Positions 52,384 to 62,969 of a stretch of 64,000 nucleotides of DNA are shown piece by piece. Under the pieces are notes generated by a model. That model saw only the letters and a program-made list of their open reading frames with translations, did not search any database and had not been told where the DNA came from. The number at the start of each line of letters is the position of its first letter. The stretch's first letter is position 1. Source of the DNA: Flavobacteriales bacterium (lineage in GTDB: Bacteria; Bacteroidota; Bacteroidia; Flavobacteriales_F; PHOS-HE28); NCBI GenBank assembly GCA_019638085.1, contig JAHBUL010000017.1:1-64000 (forward strand), read 5' to 3'. The position numbers were made by a program, and so were the translations under genes.

Positions 52384-54488
52384 CGCATCTGCTTCAAAGC
52401 CTCATCCACCGTATGGACGGGTAGTTGACATACTTTGTTCTCGCACACGAAGATGGTCGTGGTGCCATCCTGGAACTTATCCTCCAATAAGGGGAGATCA
52501 CTCTTTATCGTGCCTCCAAGGAACACGCCACCGGGGATGTAGTGGGCGGAAAACCCGCGTCTACGGAGCAATGCTTCTTTGCCCGTGATCGCGATCTCGT
52601 ACCACGGATACACATGGTCCATCAGCAACAGCGCCCAATTGGAGTATCCGCCAGGGTAGTCGGCCATGCTCGCATGCACATTGTTCAATTGTTGCTTGCT
52701 GATGGCAAGCATGCGCTGATCCTCGTAAAGGTGTCCTAGGATGAAAAGCCCTTTGGCCATGCTCGAGTTGGATGCTGGGATCACATTGTCGTTCACCTCC
52801 ATCCGCCGGGCGATCAAGGGCGGATCGAGATCACTGGTGAACCAGAACATGCCGCTCTTTGCATCATGGAAGTGCAGCATGGCATATTCGGCCAAGGCGT
52901 GGGCATCCTTCAGCCATTGCTCATCAAAAGTGATTTGATAAAGCGCGATCAGCGCCTCGATCGAAAAGCTGTAGTCCTCGAGGTAACCATTGATACCGAC
53001 TTTGCCCTTGGTATAACTGTGCCAGAGGCCCCCTTGTTCCTGTTTGCATGTAGTAAGCAATAGCCGCATGGTTTCCTCGGCCTGTGCCAGATATGCGCTA
53101 TCCCCCATGGCCGCGTAAGCATCACAAAGACCGGTCACCATCATGGCATTCCACGAGGTGAGCACCTTATCATCCAGCCCGGGGCGCGTTCTTCTGCGGC
53201 GTGCGGCAAGCAGTTTTGCATCTATGCGATCCCGTGTTATCCGTAGCTCATCCTCCGTGATGCCATGTTTGATCGCATAAGCGCTATCACTCATGGAGCG
53301 CAAGAGAATGTTGCGTCCTTCCTCCCAAAGACCTTCTCCGCCCACACGATAGAACTCCCGTGCGAACCCCGCATCTTCACCGAGCGCGTTGTCCAGTTCC
53401 GCGTCGGTCCATACATAAAAGAGCCCCTCCTCACCTTCGGAGTCCGCGTCCAATGCACTGTAGAAGGCGCCCTCCGGAGAACGCATCTCGCGTTGTGCCC
53501 AAGCTATCGTCCGTTCAACCACATCTCGATATGCATCATCACAATAGGCCTGAAATGCGTGGCTGTACAAGGAGATCAGCTGCGCATTGTCGTACAGCAT
53601 CTTCTCAAAGTGCGGTACTTTCCAGCGCGCGTCGGTGCTATAGCGAGCAAAGCCACCGCCGATCTGGTCGAAGATCCCGCCTTGGGCCATCTTGTCCAAC
53701 GTGAGGCGCACCTGTTTGTGTATCGCCTTGTCTCCGGTGGTGACGGCGTAGCGCAGCAGAAATTCGTAGTTGTTCGGTAGGGGGAATTTCGGGGCACGGT
53801 CGGGGCCGCCTTCCTCTGTGTCGAAGTTCTTCAGAAAGCCTTCAGCAAGCTGGTCCGCATCCGCCCGCGTAAAGTCCGGGGCCTCGGTGTTCAAAGCCAC
53901 CAGTTCAGCCTGTTGCACACCTTCGTGCAGCCGTTCCGCATATTCGGTCACCTTCTGCGGCTCCTTGGCCCATGTTCCAGCGAGTTGCTGGAGTACTTGT
54001 GTCCACTGTTCCTTTGGGAAATAGGTGCCGCCATACACTGGCCTGCCGTCCGGTAGAGTGAAGCAATTCAAGGGCCAACCACCGCGACCGGTCATCAGTT
54101 GTACTGCCGCCATGTACACCTGGTCCACGTCCGGCCGCTCCTCCCGATCCACCTTGATGCAAACAAAGTGCTCGTTCATCAGCTCCGCGACCGAACTGTC
54201 CTCAAAGCTTTCGTGCTCCATTACATGGCACCAGTGGCAGCTGCTATATCCGATGCTTACCAGCACCAACTTGTTCTCCGCCTTCGCTTTGTCGAAGGCT
54301 TCATCGCCCCATGGATACCAGTTCACGGGGTTGTGTGCGTGCTGAAGCAGGTAGGGGCTGGTTTCCTTGGCCAGTCGGTTGGTATGGGCGTGCATGGTAT
54401 CTTTCACGGGTGTCTGTCCGGTGCCACAGCCCGGGAGCAGGAAAAGCAGGAAGGGAAGGGCGCGCGATGCCCGGCAGAGGATGCGCAT
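52380..54488 (-). CDS. DUF255 thioredoxin-fold/six-hairpin glycosidase-like lipoprotein
   Basis: The 702-aa protein starts at the ATG at 54488, giving the lipobox signal [20 protein letters not shown] before Cys21. The N-terminal DUF255 thioredoxin-like domain (about 35-200) has [20 protein letters not shown], then [17 protein letters not shown] (a CxxC active site) and [13 protein letters not shown]. The remainder (200-700) is an alpha/alpha six-hairpin toroid as in N-acylglucosamine 2-epimerases. It is the family of YyaL and spermatogenesis-associated protein 20. The activity is uncertain. A lipid anchor suggests the periplasmic face. Confidence 0.88.
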   Translation of the reverse strand: MRILCRASRALPFLLFLLPGCGTGQTPVKDTMHAHTNRLAKETSPYLLQHAHNPVNWYPWGDEAFDKAKAENKLVLVSIGYSSCHWCHVMEHESFEDSSVAELMNEHFVCIKVDREERPDVDQVYMAAVQLMTGRGGWPLNCFTLPDGRPVYGGTYFPKEQWTQVLQQLAGTWAKEPQKVTEYAERLHEGVQQAELVALNTEAPDFTRADADQLAEGFLKNFDTEEGGPDRAPKFPLPNNYEFLLRYAVTTGDKAIHKQVRLTLDKMAQGGIFDQIGGGFARYSTDARWKVPHFEKMLYDNAQLISLYSHAFQAYCDDAYRDVVERTIAWAQREMRSPEGAFYSALDADSEGEEGLFYVWTDAELDNALGEDAGFAREFYRVGGEGLWEEGRNILLRSMSDSAYAIKHGITEDELRITRDRIDAKLLAARRRRTRPGLDDKVLTSWNAMMVTGLCDAYAAMGDSAYLAQAEETMRLLLTTCKQEQGGLWHSYTKGKVGINGYLEDYSFSIEALIALYQITFDEQWLKDAHALAEYAMLHFHDAKSGMFWFTSDLDPPLIARRMEVNDNVIPASNSSMAKGLFILGHLYEDQRMLAISKQQLNNVHASMADYPGGYSNWALLLMDHVYPWYEIAITGKEALLRRRGFSAHYIPGGVFLGGTIKSDLPLLEDKFQDGTTTIFVCENKVCQLPVHTVDEALKQMR

Positions 54489-54490
54489 GA

Positions 54491-55210
54491 ATGGATAAAG
54501 GTAAAAACTCAGGATGGCGGCTCCGCCCACCCGGGGCCTATGCTCGTCAACAACGCACCGTTGATGCAGGGCCGCAGGGGCCTCAATGGCCAGTGACACT
54601 CATGCTCCTCGGTGTATTTGGAGCGGTCTTCATTTTCTATGCCATTGGGCAACGGACGTTCATCTCCTTTACGGAGCTCTTTCGCTGGTTCGCACTTTTT
54701 GCTTTTGCAGGGAACCTTGTCCCGGTGCAGTGGTATACCAAACCATTGGCCATGGACCGCATGGAATGGTTCTGGTTCAATCTACTGGCTATCGGGCCGT
54801 TGCTTCTTTGTACGGGCCTTTTGGTCAACTTTTTCTTTCATGGAAAAGAAGAGAAAATGTTGGTACATGCGGGAAATGCCTTCAGCCTTCATACGTATTG
54901 GCGCACCAATGGTGAGTTCCCTCCTCACCTTCCTTGGCCCTCCGACCTCGGAGCGGATCCGGATAAGGACCGTATGGCAATGGGTACCGCTTTGCCTGGT
55001 GATGTGGTCTATGGGGTGGCCAAGGGTGCCTTTGGATACTTGGTGATCACCTCCCGTGCGAATATCAGGGAGCTGTCCGGTTGCTCATGTAATGAGCGGT
55101 GGGACATGGCCAATACCACCAAGGAATTCAGCGTAGATCGACCCGATGCTCCACTTCGAACGGGAAGCGCTTTCGCAGCGACCGGGCTTTCCCGACGACC
55201 GTTCCTTTAA
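54491..55210 (+). CDS. Hypothetical two-span membrane protein
   Basis: The protein is up to 239 aa from the ATG at 54491, but that start is only 2 bp from the divergent DUF255 start. A GTG at 54593 or ATG at 54602 ([20 protein letters not shown]) may be the true one. It has three hydrophobic stretches ([53 protein letters not shown]), then a soluble tail with [17 protein letters not shown]. The family is not recognised. Its 3' end overlaps the LEA-type gene on the other strand by 83 bp. Confidence 0.6.
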   Translation: MDKGKNSGWRLRPPGAYARQQRTVDAGPQGPQWPVTLMLLGVFGAVFIFYAIGQRTFISFTELFRWFALFAFAGNLVPVQWYTKPLAMDRMEWFWFNLLAIGPLLLCTGLLVNFFFHGKEEKMLVHAGNAFSLHTYWRTNGEFPPHLPWPSDLGADPDKDRMAMGTALPGDVVYGVAKGAFGYLVITSRANIRELSGCSCNERWDMANTTKEFSVDRPDAPLRTGSAFAATGLSRRPFL

Positions 55211-55580
55211 CACCAAGTTTCATGGAGCCGCTCAGTGCAGAGGTCAGCAACAAAGGGAGCAAGCCTGCTTGTCCATTGGTGAAGGTGGTGTGCAGTGGGA
55301 CGGTATAGAGCTGAGTGCTGTTCGGCAACAAGACGATGGTACTGTCCAGCATGGCTTTCCCCAAGGCGATATCATTCACGTAGAGGTCCACGTCGGGGTC
55401 CATCACCTTGATACGGAACGGGTTCGGGTTGTGAACTTCAACGGTGACGACCGCGGCAAGTCCTTTTGCATCGAATCGGGTAAGCTGTGCATCACGTACG
55501 CCGAGCAACTCCACCTCGCTGTAGTTCGTGCAACCGGAAAAAAGCGCGATCGACAGAAGTGCAACAAGAAACCTCGTCAT
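55128..55580 (-). CDS. LEA type 2 family lipoprotein
   Basis: The 150-aa protein starts at the ATG at 55580 with lipobox MTRFLVALLSIALFSGC (Cys17). The mature part has the WHy/LEA14 fold: AAVVTVEVHNPNPFRIKVMD, NDIALGKAMLDSTIVLLPNS and a basic C-terminus. LEA type 2 proteins are extracytoplasmic and stress-linked, with unclear function. It lies 48 bp downstream of the dipeptidase gene on the same strand and has an 83-bp antisense overlap with the convergent gene. Confidence 0.82.
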   Translation of the reverse strand: MTRFLVALLSIALFSGCTNYSEVELLGVRDAQLTRFDAKGLAAVVTVEVHNPNPFRIKVMDPDVDLYVNDIALGKAMLDSTIVLLPNSTQLYTVPLHTTFTNGQAGLLPLLLTSALSGSMKLGVKGTVVGKARSLRKRFPFEVEHRVDLR

Positions 55581-55627
55581 GATGAATGGGTTATTGACTC
55601 CGGACTCCAGTCCCGACTCCGCTCGCC

Positions 55628-56998
55628 TCACTTGCTCATTTCAGCAAAATGCTGGTAGAATTTGGGGATGGTTGCAATTCCTTTCATGTAGTTGAACACG
55701 CCGTAATGCTCATTAGGGCTATGGATGTTGTCGCTATCCAACCCGAAGCCGAAGAGGATCGTTTTCAGGCCCAGGACGTCCTCGAAAAGCGCCACGATCG
55801 GGATGCTCCCTCCGCCTCGGGTCGGGATAGGCGTCTTTCCAAAGGTCTCTTCCATGGCCTTGCTCGCCGCTTTGTATGCAATGCTGTCAGTCGGTGTAAC
55901 GGCCGCTTCGCCACCATGGTGGGGCTTCACTGTAACCGTGACGTAGGGTGGAGCGATCTTGTTGAAGTGATCGCTGAAGAGCTTGGTGATGTCGGCACTT
56001 TTCTGGTTCGGGACCAAGCGCATGCTGATCTTGGCGCTGGCCTTGGAAGCGAGCACCGTTTTGGCACCCTCGCCGATATAGCCACCCCAGATACCGTTCA
56101 CATCCAAGGTGGGTCGTATGGTGGCACGCTCGGATGTGGAATATCCCTTCTCCCCACGTGCGGCCTTAATACCGAGTTCATCCATCCACTCCTTTTCATT
56201 GAAAGGGGCCTTTGCAAGCTCCTTTCTTTCAGCGTCGCTGAGTTCCTGCACTGCATCATAAAAGCCCGGTATGTTGATGCGGTGGTCCTTATCATGCAGG
56301 TTAGCGATCATCTCGCAAAGCACATTGATGGGATTCGCCACTGCACCACCATAGACGCCGCTGTGCAGGTCGCGGTTCGGGCCTACCACCTCCACTTCAA
56401 GGTAGGATAACCCCCTCAGGCCCGTGTTGATGCTCGGCACATCGTTGGCGATCATGGCCGTATCGCTGATCAGGACCACGTCCGCCGCCAGCTTTTTCTT
56501 GTTCTCCTTTACGAAGGTGCCGAGGTTCTCCGAGCCCACTTCCTCTTCGCCCTCGATCATCATCTTCACATTGCAAGGCAGGTTGCCGGTCTTCACCATG
56601 GCTTCCACCGCCTTCACGTGCATGTAGAATTGGCCTTTATCGTCCGCACTGCCACGAGCATAGATCACATCGTCCTTTATGACCGGCTCGAACGGAGGGC
56701 TGTCCCATAATTCCAAGGGATCGGCAGGTTGCACATCGTAGTGCCCATATACCAGTACGGTGGGCTTGGCCGGATCGATGATCTTTTCGCCATAGACGAT
56801 CGGGTGGCCCTTGGTGGGGCATACTTCCACCTTTTCCAGACCAGCCTCTTCCATACGTGTCTTTACAGCTTCGGCACAGCGGGCCACATCAGCCTTGTAC
56901 TTGGGATCGGCGCTCACACTCGGTATCCGCAGTAGATCAAGCAGTTCATTGAGGAAACGTTCTTTGTTGGTCTCGATATGCTCTTCCACGGATGCCAT
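55628..56998 (-). CDS. M20-family dipeptidase
   Basis: The 456-aa protein starts at the ATG at 56998 (MASVEEHIETNKERFLNELL); an upstream Met at 57025 adds nine residues. It has the two-metal motifs VYGHYDVQPADPLELWDSPP (His, Asp) and ARGSADDKGQFYMHV (Asp). MIEGEEEVGSENLG carries the catalytic Glu. VVLISDTAMIANDVPSI and TRGGGSIPIVALFED follow from the dimerisation/catalytic domains. It hydrolyses dipeptides in the cytoplasm; the peptide type is not clear. Confidence 0.92.
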   Translation of the reverse strand: MASVEEHIETNKERFLNELLDLLRIPSVSADPKYKADVARCAEAVKTRMEEAGLEKVEVCPTKGHPIVYGEKIIDPAKPTVLVYGHYDVQPADPLELWDSPPFEPVIKDDVIYARGSADDKGQFYMHVKAVEAMVKTGNLPCNVKMMIEGEEEVGSENLGTFVKENKKKLAADVVLISDTAMIANDVPSINTGLRGLSYLEVEVVGPNRDLHSGVYGGAVANPINVLCEMIANLHDKDHRINIPGFYDAVQELSDAERKELAKAPFNEKEWMDELGIKAARGEKGYSTSERATIRPTLDVNGIWGGYIGEGAKTVLASKASAKISMRLVPNQKSADITKLFSDHFNKIAPPYVTVTVKPHHGGEAAVTPTDSIAYKAASKAMEETFGKTPIPTRGGGSIPIVALFEDVLGLKTILFGFGLDSDNIHSPNEHYGVFNYMKGIATIPKFYQHFAEMSK

Positions 56999-57140
56999 AG
57001 GGTTCAAGGTTTGAATAAAGGCCAAAGATAGGATCCGAGGTTAGCGCGGTTCGATGGAGATTTACCGTTCAGGCAACTTGTTTACATACTTTGGGGTCAT
57101 CTCGAAAGCCCGTATTTTGCCCAAACGCTATCCGCAACCA

Positions 57141-59789
57141 ATGATCACACGTGCCGCTGTTTCGTTCATCGCTATCCTTACCATCGGCTTGGCGCAAGCT
57201 CAATTGAACGTAAGTACCACTATGACCCCAGCGCAGTTGGTGCAAAACGTCCTTTTGGGCGGCGGGGTGTCAGTGAGCAATATCACTTTCAATGGAGTGC
57301 CATCGCCCGCCACGCCGCAGGACGGCACGGGCGCGTTCACTACGGTGAACTCGAACCTCGGGCTGGATGCGGGCATCATCCTGACTTCCGGGCTCGCTTC
57401 CAGCATCGGCCAAGCAGCTTCGGAATTCTCCAGTGACGACAATGGATGGGGATCCGACCCGGACCTGCTGGCGATCACCACCTCGGGAAACACGATCCAT
57501 AACAAAGCCGTTTTGGAATTTGACTTTATTCCAACCGGGGATTCATTGAAATTCAATTATGTCTTTGGCTCTGAGGAATACCCTACGTTCAATTGCAGCG
57601 CGAACTACAATGATGTGTTCGGGTTCTTTTTGAGCGGGCCGGGGATAACCGGGCCGTACACGAACAATGCCATCAACATCGCGCTGGTTCCGGGGACGAA
57701 CCTGCCGGTATCGATCGCCAACATCCATGGCAACCAGAATGCAAACTGCCCTCCTGCGAACAGCCAATTCTATGTGGACAATGCCGGTGGGACCACGGTG
57801 GTCTACAACGGGTTCACCACGGTGCTGCAGGCGCGTGCCTTGGTGGAATGCGGCGTTACCTACCACATCAAACTGGCCATCGGTGATGCCGGTGATACCA
57901 GCTACGACTCCGGCGTTTTCCTGCAAGCGGGGAGTTTTGCCAGCACCGGCCAGATCATTCCCATGCTGACCACAGGAAATGCCGTGGTGGGCGTGAACGA
58001 TACCACCATGTTCGAGGGTTGCGGGATCATTCCGTTCAATTTTTACCGGATGGGGGATACCACGAACGTGGACACGATCAATCTCATCGTGGGTGGCACC
58101 GCCACTCCGGGCGTTGACTATTATCCGCCGTTGCCTACCCAGATCATCTATCAACCCGGTGATACGATGATGACGTTCCCCCTTACCGTGCCCTACGATG
58201 CGGATGGCTTGGAGACCATCACGATCAACATTACACAGAACATCGTGTGCAGTGGCTCTCAGGTGGTCAACGACTACACATTCTATATCGATCAATATCC
58301 GCTATTGGAAGTGGAGACAGAGGATGTGAACGGTCTGTGTGGACAGACCTATGAGATAGGGCCGGATGTGAGTGAAGGTGCCGGTATATACGGCTACCTC
58401 TGGAGCACAGGGGAAACTACACCCACGATCACCGTCTCCGTGGATACCACCACGACATTCTACGTCACTGTTACCGATACTTGCAGTGTTCCAGCGGTAC
58501 AGGACAGCATCACCGTATTCATTCCAGCCTATGCTCCTATGGGGGTCACGGCCAGCCCGGACACCGCAATTGCGTGCCTGAACAATGCTGACATCAGCGC
58601 GATCAGTACGGTCGGTGGGAACGGCGATTACACCTATGAATGGACCCAAGGCGGGACCGTGGTTGGGAACAACCCCACGTTGAATGTACCGGCCAGCGAT
58701 CCTGTTTGGTATGTGATAACAGCATACGACGGATGCATGCACAGCGCCACGGACTCGGTGCTCGTGAGTACGGCGCCCTTGCCGGACATCCAGATCCTCT
58801 CATGGGACACAACCGTGTTCTGTACCGGTGATTCCGTGGTCCTGTTCCCCTTGGACGTAACCGGTGGGAATGGTGTGTACACCTACACTTGGACGAACGA
58901 TACCGGTGCGGTTCTGAGCACCGCCGATACGTTGCTGGTCGGGGTGCCCACCGATGCGAACTATACCTTGAACGTATACGATCAGTGCGGATATTCCGCG
59001 GACAGCACCTTCACGACCCGTTATCCGCGATACCAGCCATTCCGGATCGATCTTACACCGGACAGTACCATCTGCGTGGGCGATTCCATCACTTTATGGG
59101 CCAGGATCAGTGGGGGTTCCGGTGTACATACCATCGATTGGGAAGGTTGGGAGTGGAGTGACCCGAAGATGACCTATAGCGGTGATCAGGATGCCGCGTT
59201 CACGGTTGATGTGTTGGACCGTTGCGGTGAATTCATCAGCGCGATCACCAATGTCACCGTGCAGCACCCTGAGGCCAAGATCCTGATCTACAATCAGGGC
59301 CAGGATGATTGGCTCTTCCAAGCAGCCACCTATCCATACTTCGTGCCGGTGATGATCTGGGACCTCGGCGATGGTACACGCGTAAAGGCCACTTCAACAA
59401 CCCATAGTTACGTGGACCTGGAAGACCATTGGGTATTCTTGCATACCGTGAGCGAGGAGGGGTGCAAAGCGGTGGACAGCCTACTGATCAAACCTCCGGC
59501 CACCCTCTTTTTCCCCAACGCATTTACGCCGGATGGAGATGGCGTTAATGACATGTTCGGTCCGGTATCTTCCTCCGTTACGGAATTCCACATGCTCATT
59601 TTTGATCGCTGGGGACACGTTGTGTTCGAGTCGGAGGATATCAATACCCAGTGGGATGGCACTGTTATGGGTGGCGGATTGGCCTCTACTGGTGTCTATG
59701 TATATAAATATCGGGCGAAGGGGCATTATTTCGAAGCCAACGAGAAGTACGGCCATGTTACCTTGGTCCGCGGAAGTAACGGTCGATAG
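57141..59789 (+). CDS. Choice-of-anchor L surface protein with type B T9SS sorting domain (first of pair)
   Basis: The 882-aa protein starts at the ATG at 57141 (signal MITRAAVSFIAILTIGLAQA then Q). The N-terminal ~265 residues are the choice-of-anchor L domain: QLVQNVLLGGGVSVSNITFN, LKFNYVFGSEEYPTFNCSAN, NDVFGFFLSGPGI and YHIKLAIGDAGDTSYDSGVF. The middle has several Ig/PKD-like units with cysteines. The C-terminus LFFPNAFTPDGDGVNDMF to FHMLIFDRWGHVVFESED is a type B sorting domain. It is a likely surface adhesin. A -7-like ATACTTTG lies at 57086-57093. The next gene is a paralogue 17 bp downstream. Confidence 0.9.
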   Translation: MITRAAVSFIAILTIGLAQAQLNVSTTMTPAQLVQNVLLGGGVSVSNITFNGVPSPATPQDGTGAFTTVNSNLGLDAGIILTSGLASSIGQAASEFSSDDNGWGSDPDLLAITTSGNTIHNKAVLEFDFIPTGDSLKFNYVFGSEEYPTFNCSANYNDVFGFFLSGPGITGPYTNNAINIALVPGTNLPVSIANIHGNQNANCPPANSQFYVDNAGGTTVVYNGFTTVLQARALVECGVTYHIKLAIGDAGDTSYDSGVFLQAGSFASTGQIIPMLTTGNAVVGVNDTTMFEGCGIIPFNFYRMGDTTNVDTINLIVGGTATPGVDYYPPLPTQIIYQPGDTMMTFPLTVPYDADGLETITINITQNIVCSGSQVVNDYTFYIDQYPLLEVETEDVNGLCGQTYEIGPDVSEGAGIYGYLWSTGETTPTITVSVDTTTTFYVTVTDTCSVPAVQDSITVFIPAYAPMGVTASPDTAIACLNNADISAISTVGGNGDYTYEWTQGGTVVGNNPTLNVPASDPVWYVITAYDGCMHSATDSVLVSTAPLPDIQILSWDTTVFCTGDSVVLFPLDVTGGNGVYTYTWTNDTGAVLSTADTLLVGVPTDANYTLNVYDQCGYSADSTFTTRYPRYQPFRIDLTPDSTICVGDSITLWARISGGSGVHTIDWEGWEWSDPKMTYSGDQDAAFTVDVLDRCGEFISAITNVTVQHPEAKILIYNQGQDDWLFQAATYPYFVPVMIWDLGDGTRVKATSTTHSYVDLEDHWVFLHTVSEEGCKAVDSLLIKPPATLFFPNAFTPDGDGVNDMFGPVSSSVTEFHMLIFDRWGHVVFESEDINTQWDGTVMGGGLASTGVYVYKYRAKGHYFEANEKYGHVTLVRGSNGR

Positions 59790-59806
59790 CATTGAACAGC
59801 GATAAC

Positions 59807-61429
59807 ATGATACGCCAACTATTCATTTTCCTGGCCGCTACGGCAGCGATCCCTGCGATCGCCCAACTGAACGTGAGCACCACCTTGACACCTGCGCAAC
59901 TTGTTCAGAACGTTTTGGTGGGCGGTGGTGTATCCGTTTCGAATGTGACCTTCAACGGGGTGGCAGTAACCTTGCCGCAGGATGGCTCCGGTTCATTCAC
60001 CAACGGTAATTCAACGAACTTGGGCCTGGATGCAGGGCTGATCCTATCGTCAGGACTAGCCTCGAACATACCGGGTCCCGCTACCTTTTTCGGGAGCGAT
60101 ATATTGGGTACGGGATCCGACCCTGACCTCGTGGCCATTACTACTCCTGGTAATAGCATCGAAGATAAGTCCATCTTGGAATTCGACTTTGTTCCAAACG
60201 GTGATTCGTTGAAGTTCAATTACGTTTTCGGATCGGAGGAATACCCCACCTTCAATTGCAGTTCGAACTTCAACGATGTCTTTGGCTTCTTCCTCAGTGG
60301 ACCTGGCATATCGGGGCCATACACGAACAATGCGATCAATATCGCCTTGGTGCCGGGCACCAACCTTCCGGTTGGGATCGCCAACATCCATGGGTCTGAG
60401 AACTCGGGATGCCCACCGGCCAATGAACAGTTTTATGTGAGCAACGCGAACGGTACCACGATCTCGCTGAACGGGTTTACTACCCTGCTGCGCGCTGAAG
60501 CGGCGGTTACTTGTGGGGAAACCTACCATATCAAATTGGCCATCGGTGATGCGGGCGATGCTAGTTATAACTCCGCCGTGTTCCTGCAAGCAGGAAGTTT
60601 CCAGTCCAATGTGCTGCCCACTTTGACGGCCAGTACGCTTTTCGGAGATGGAACCGCAGCGGAGGGTTGTGAAGGAGGCAACTTCACCATTTATCGTCCA
60701 GCCGGGGCCGATAGCACATACACGGTGGATTTTTTCTTCACCGGTACCGCGATCCCGGGTGTGGATTTCAACGATATTCCGAGCCCTGCAGTTATTCCGG
60801 CAGGTCAGGATTTCGTGGTACTTCCCTTCCAAGCCTACGAGGACGGTATCGTCGAAGGGATCGAAACGGCCATCCTGAACGTGTTTATCGTGAATGCTTG
60901 CGGCGACACGCTCACCAACTCCGTGATCCTGGCGATACTGGATTATCCCGAGATGTTGATCGATAGCCCTACCCCCTTGCTACTACAATGCGACCAGGAT
61001 TCCATACCCATTTACGCCAGTGTAAGCGGAGGATTCGGACAGGTCACCATGTCCTGGAGCGATTCCATTTACTCGGACCATATCTATGTGCCGGGCATGG
61101 AGAACGGCACGTACACCGTTTCCGTTACCGATCAATGCCCGAAGACCGTAAGCATGGAGATCGTTGTGGACGCCGGTTGCCAAGTGATCATCCCGAACGT
61201 GATCACGCCCAATGGTGATGGGCAAAACGACAAATTCGTGATCGAAGGGATCAAGGGGCGGGAAAATCACGTACAGCTCTGGGACCGTTGGGGCAAGCAG
61301 GTGTTGAACACGAGAAACTACCAGAATAACTTCGGGGCAAAGGGACTCCACGATGGGGTCTATTTCTACGTCATCCGGGTCCTGGAAAAGGACTACACCG
61401 GACACCTACAGATCTTGGGAAGTAAATAG
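59807..61429 (+). CDS. Choice-of-anchor L surface protein with type B T9SS sorting domain (second of pair)
   Basis: The 540-aa protein starts at the ATG at 59807 (MIRQLFIFLAATAAIPAIAQ); a further Met at 59792 gives a short leader. Its N-terminal ~265 residues are close to those of the preceding gene, with matching blocks such as QLNVSTTLTPAQLVQNVLVG and SGPYTNNAINIALVPGTNLP. After a shorter middle (a Calx-beta-like piece around 290-390) it ends in a type B sorting domain (IIPNVITPNGDGQNDKFVI to VQLWDRWGKQVLNTRNY). It seems to be a tandem duplication that has kept the anchor domain and diverged beyond it. Confidence 0.9.
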   Translation: MIRQLFIFLAATAAIPAIAQLNVSTTLTPAQLVQNVLVGGGVSVSNVTFNGVAVTLPQDGSGSFTNGNSTNLGLDAGLILSSGLASNIPGPATFFGSDILGTGSDPDLVAITTPGNSIEDKSILEFDFVPNGDSLKFNYVFGSEEYPTFNCSSNFNDVFGFFLSGPGISGPYTNNAINIALVPGTNLPVGIANIHGSENSGCPPANEQFYVSNANGTTISLNGFTTLLRAEAAVTCGETYHIKLAIGDAGDASYNSAVFLQAGSFQSNVLPTLTASTLFGDGTAAEGCEGGNFTIYRPAGADSTYTVDFFFTGTAIPGVDFNDIPSPAVIPAGQDFVVLPFQAYEDGIVEGIETAILNVFIVNACGDTLTNSVILAILDYPEMLIDSPTPLLLQCDQDSIPIYASVSGGFGQVTMSWSDSIYSDHIYVPGMENGTYTVSVTDQCPKTVSMEIVVDAGCQVIIPNVITPNGDGQNDKFVIEGIKGRENHVQLWDRWGKQVLNTRNYQNNFGAKGLHDGVYFYVIRVLEKDYTGHLQILGSK

Positions 61430-61436
61430 CCTCCGA

Positions 61437-62969
61437 TCAGGAAGGATCACTGATCAAGGAGCGGCCTGTCATCTCAGCGGGTTGTTCCATTCCCAGAAGA
61501 TCCAATAGGGTGGGGGCCACGTCGGCCAAGATGCCATTTCGCAATTGTACTTGGCGGTCGGTGAGCACGATCACCGGCACCGGATTCAACGTATGGGCGG
61601 TATTGGGTGAACCATCCGGATTTACCGCCTTGTCCGCATTTCCATGGTCGGCAATAATGATGAATGACCAGCCTTTGGCACGGCCGGCCTCCACCACCTT
61701 TTTGGCACAGGCATCAGTGGTTTCCACCGCCGCAACGATGGCTGGGAACACCCCGGTATGGCCCACCATGTCCGGATTGGCGAAGTTGAGGACCATCAAC
61801 TGCGCACCTTCTTCGGCGAATGCCTGTATGGCCGCTTCAGCCACGGCCGGCGCACTCATTTCAGGCTGAAGGTCATAAGTGGCCACCTTGGGCGAGGGTA
61901 TCACATTCCGCCGCTCCCCCGGAAAAGGTTCCTCCCTTCCCCCGCTGAAGAAAAAGGTGACGTGCGGGTATTTCTCGGTCTCTGCCAAGCGCACTTGTTT
62001 ACCTCCTGCTAATGAAACCACTTCACCCAAGGTCATGCGCAGGTCCTCCTTGTTGAAGAGGACGTGTACCCCTCGGAAAGTATGGTCATACATCGTCATG
62101 GTGACATAGTGGAGCGGCAAGGGCTGCATATCCTGATCGGGAAATGCTCGTTGCGTGAGCGCCTCGGTGATCTCACGGCATCGGTCCGTACGGAAATTGA
62201 AGCAGATGACCACATCGCCCGGCCGGATATGAGCCAACGGTCGTTGGTCCGTTCCAACGATAGCGCAGGGCTCAATGAATTCATCGGTGATGCCTTTGGT
62301 GTAACTGGACTCAATGGCCCATGTGGCGCTGGGGGCCTTATCGCCCGTTCCCCGCACCAACAGGTCGTAGGCTTTCTTGATCCGCTCCCAGCGCTTATCA
62401 CGGTCCATGGCAAAGTACCGCCCACAGATACTGGCCACGCGTGCTGGTGTGCCCATGATGTCCTGCTCCAATTGCTGCACGAACCCCAATCCGCTCTTCG
62501 GATCGGTATCCCGTCCATCGGTGAAGGCATGGATGAAGACATCCTTGAGCCCGGCTTTTTCGGCAAACTTGCACAAGGCCACCAAATGAGAGCTTGTCGC
62601 GTGTACACCGCCATCCCCGATCAGGCCTATGAAGTGAAGCCGCTTGCCAGGCATGGCCGCCATCCGGAATGCCCTTTGAAGTACCGGGTTGCGCTCCAAC
62701 GAGCCATCGGCGATGGCGTGGTCTATGCGTACCAGGTCCTGGTACACCACACGGCCTGCACCGATGTTCAGATGCCCCACTTCGCTATTGCCCATTTGGC
62801 CAACAGGAAGGCCCACGTTCTCACCGTCCGTGCGCAGGCTGGCATGGGGTGCGTAGCTCAGCAAGCCATCCATGAAAGGGGTGCTTGCTTGGGCGATGGC
62901 ATCGCTTTCATCGCCGGCCCCAATGCCCCATCCATCAAGGATGATAAGGGCGGCCTTTTTATCGATCAT
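61437..62969 (-). CDS. gpmI: 2,3-Bisphosphoglycerate-independent phosphoglycerate mutase
   Basis: The 510-aa alkaline-phosphatase-fold enzyme has MIDKKAALIILDGWGIGAGD with the first metal Asp, the catalytic Ser in GQMGNSEVGHLNIGAGRVVY, HAFTDGRDTDPKSGLGFVQQ, NFANPDMVGHTGVFPAIVAA and IIADHGNADKAV. It interconverts 3- and 2-phosphoglycerate using Mn. It ends 7 bp from the choice-of-anchor gene and overlaps the histidine kinase by 4 nt, so it is co-transcribed with that gene. Confidence 0.95.
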   Translation of the reverse strand: MIDKKAALIILDGWGIGAGDESDAIAQASTPFMDGLLSYAPHASLRTDGENVGLPVGQMGNSEVGHLNIGAGRVVYQDLVRIDHAIADGSLERNPVLQRAFRMAAMPGKRLHFIGLIGDGGVHATSSHLVALCKFAEKAGLKDVFIHAFTDGRDTDPKSGLGFVQQLEQDIMGTPARVASICGRYFAMDRDKRWERIKKAYDLLVRGTGDKAPSATWAIESSYTKGITDEFIEPCAIVGTDQRPLAHIRPGDVVICFNFRTDRCREITEALTQRAFPDQDMQPLPLHYVTMTMYDHTFRGVHVLFNKEDLRMTLGEVVSLAGGKQVRLAETEKYPHVTFFFSGGREEPFPGERRNVIPSPKVATYDLQPEMSAPAVAEAAIQAFAEEGAQLMVLNFANPDMVGHTGVFPAIVAAVETTDACAKKVVEAGRAKGWSFIIIADHGNADKAVNPDGSPNTAHTLNPVPVIVLTDRQVQLRNGILADVAPTLLDLLGMEQPAEMTGRSLISDPS

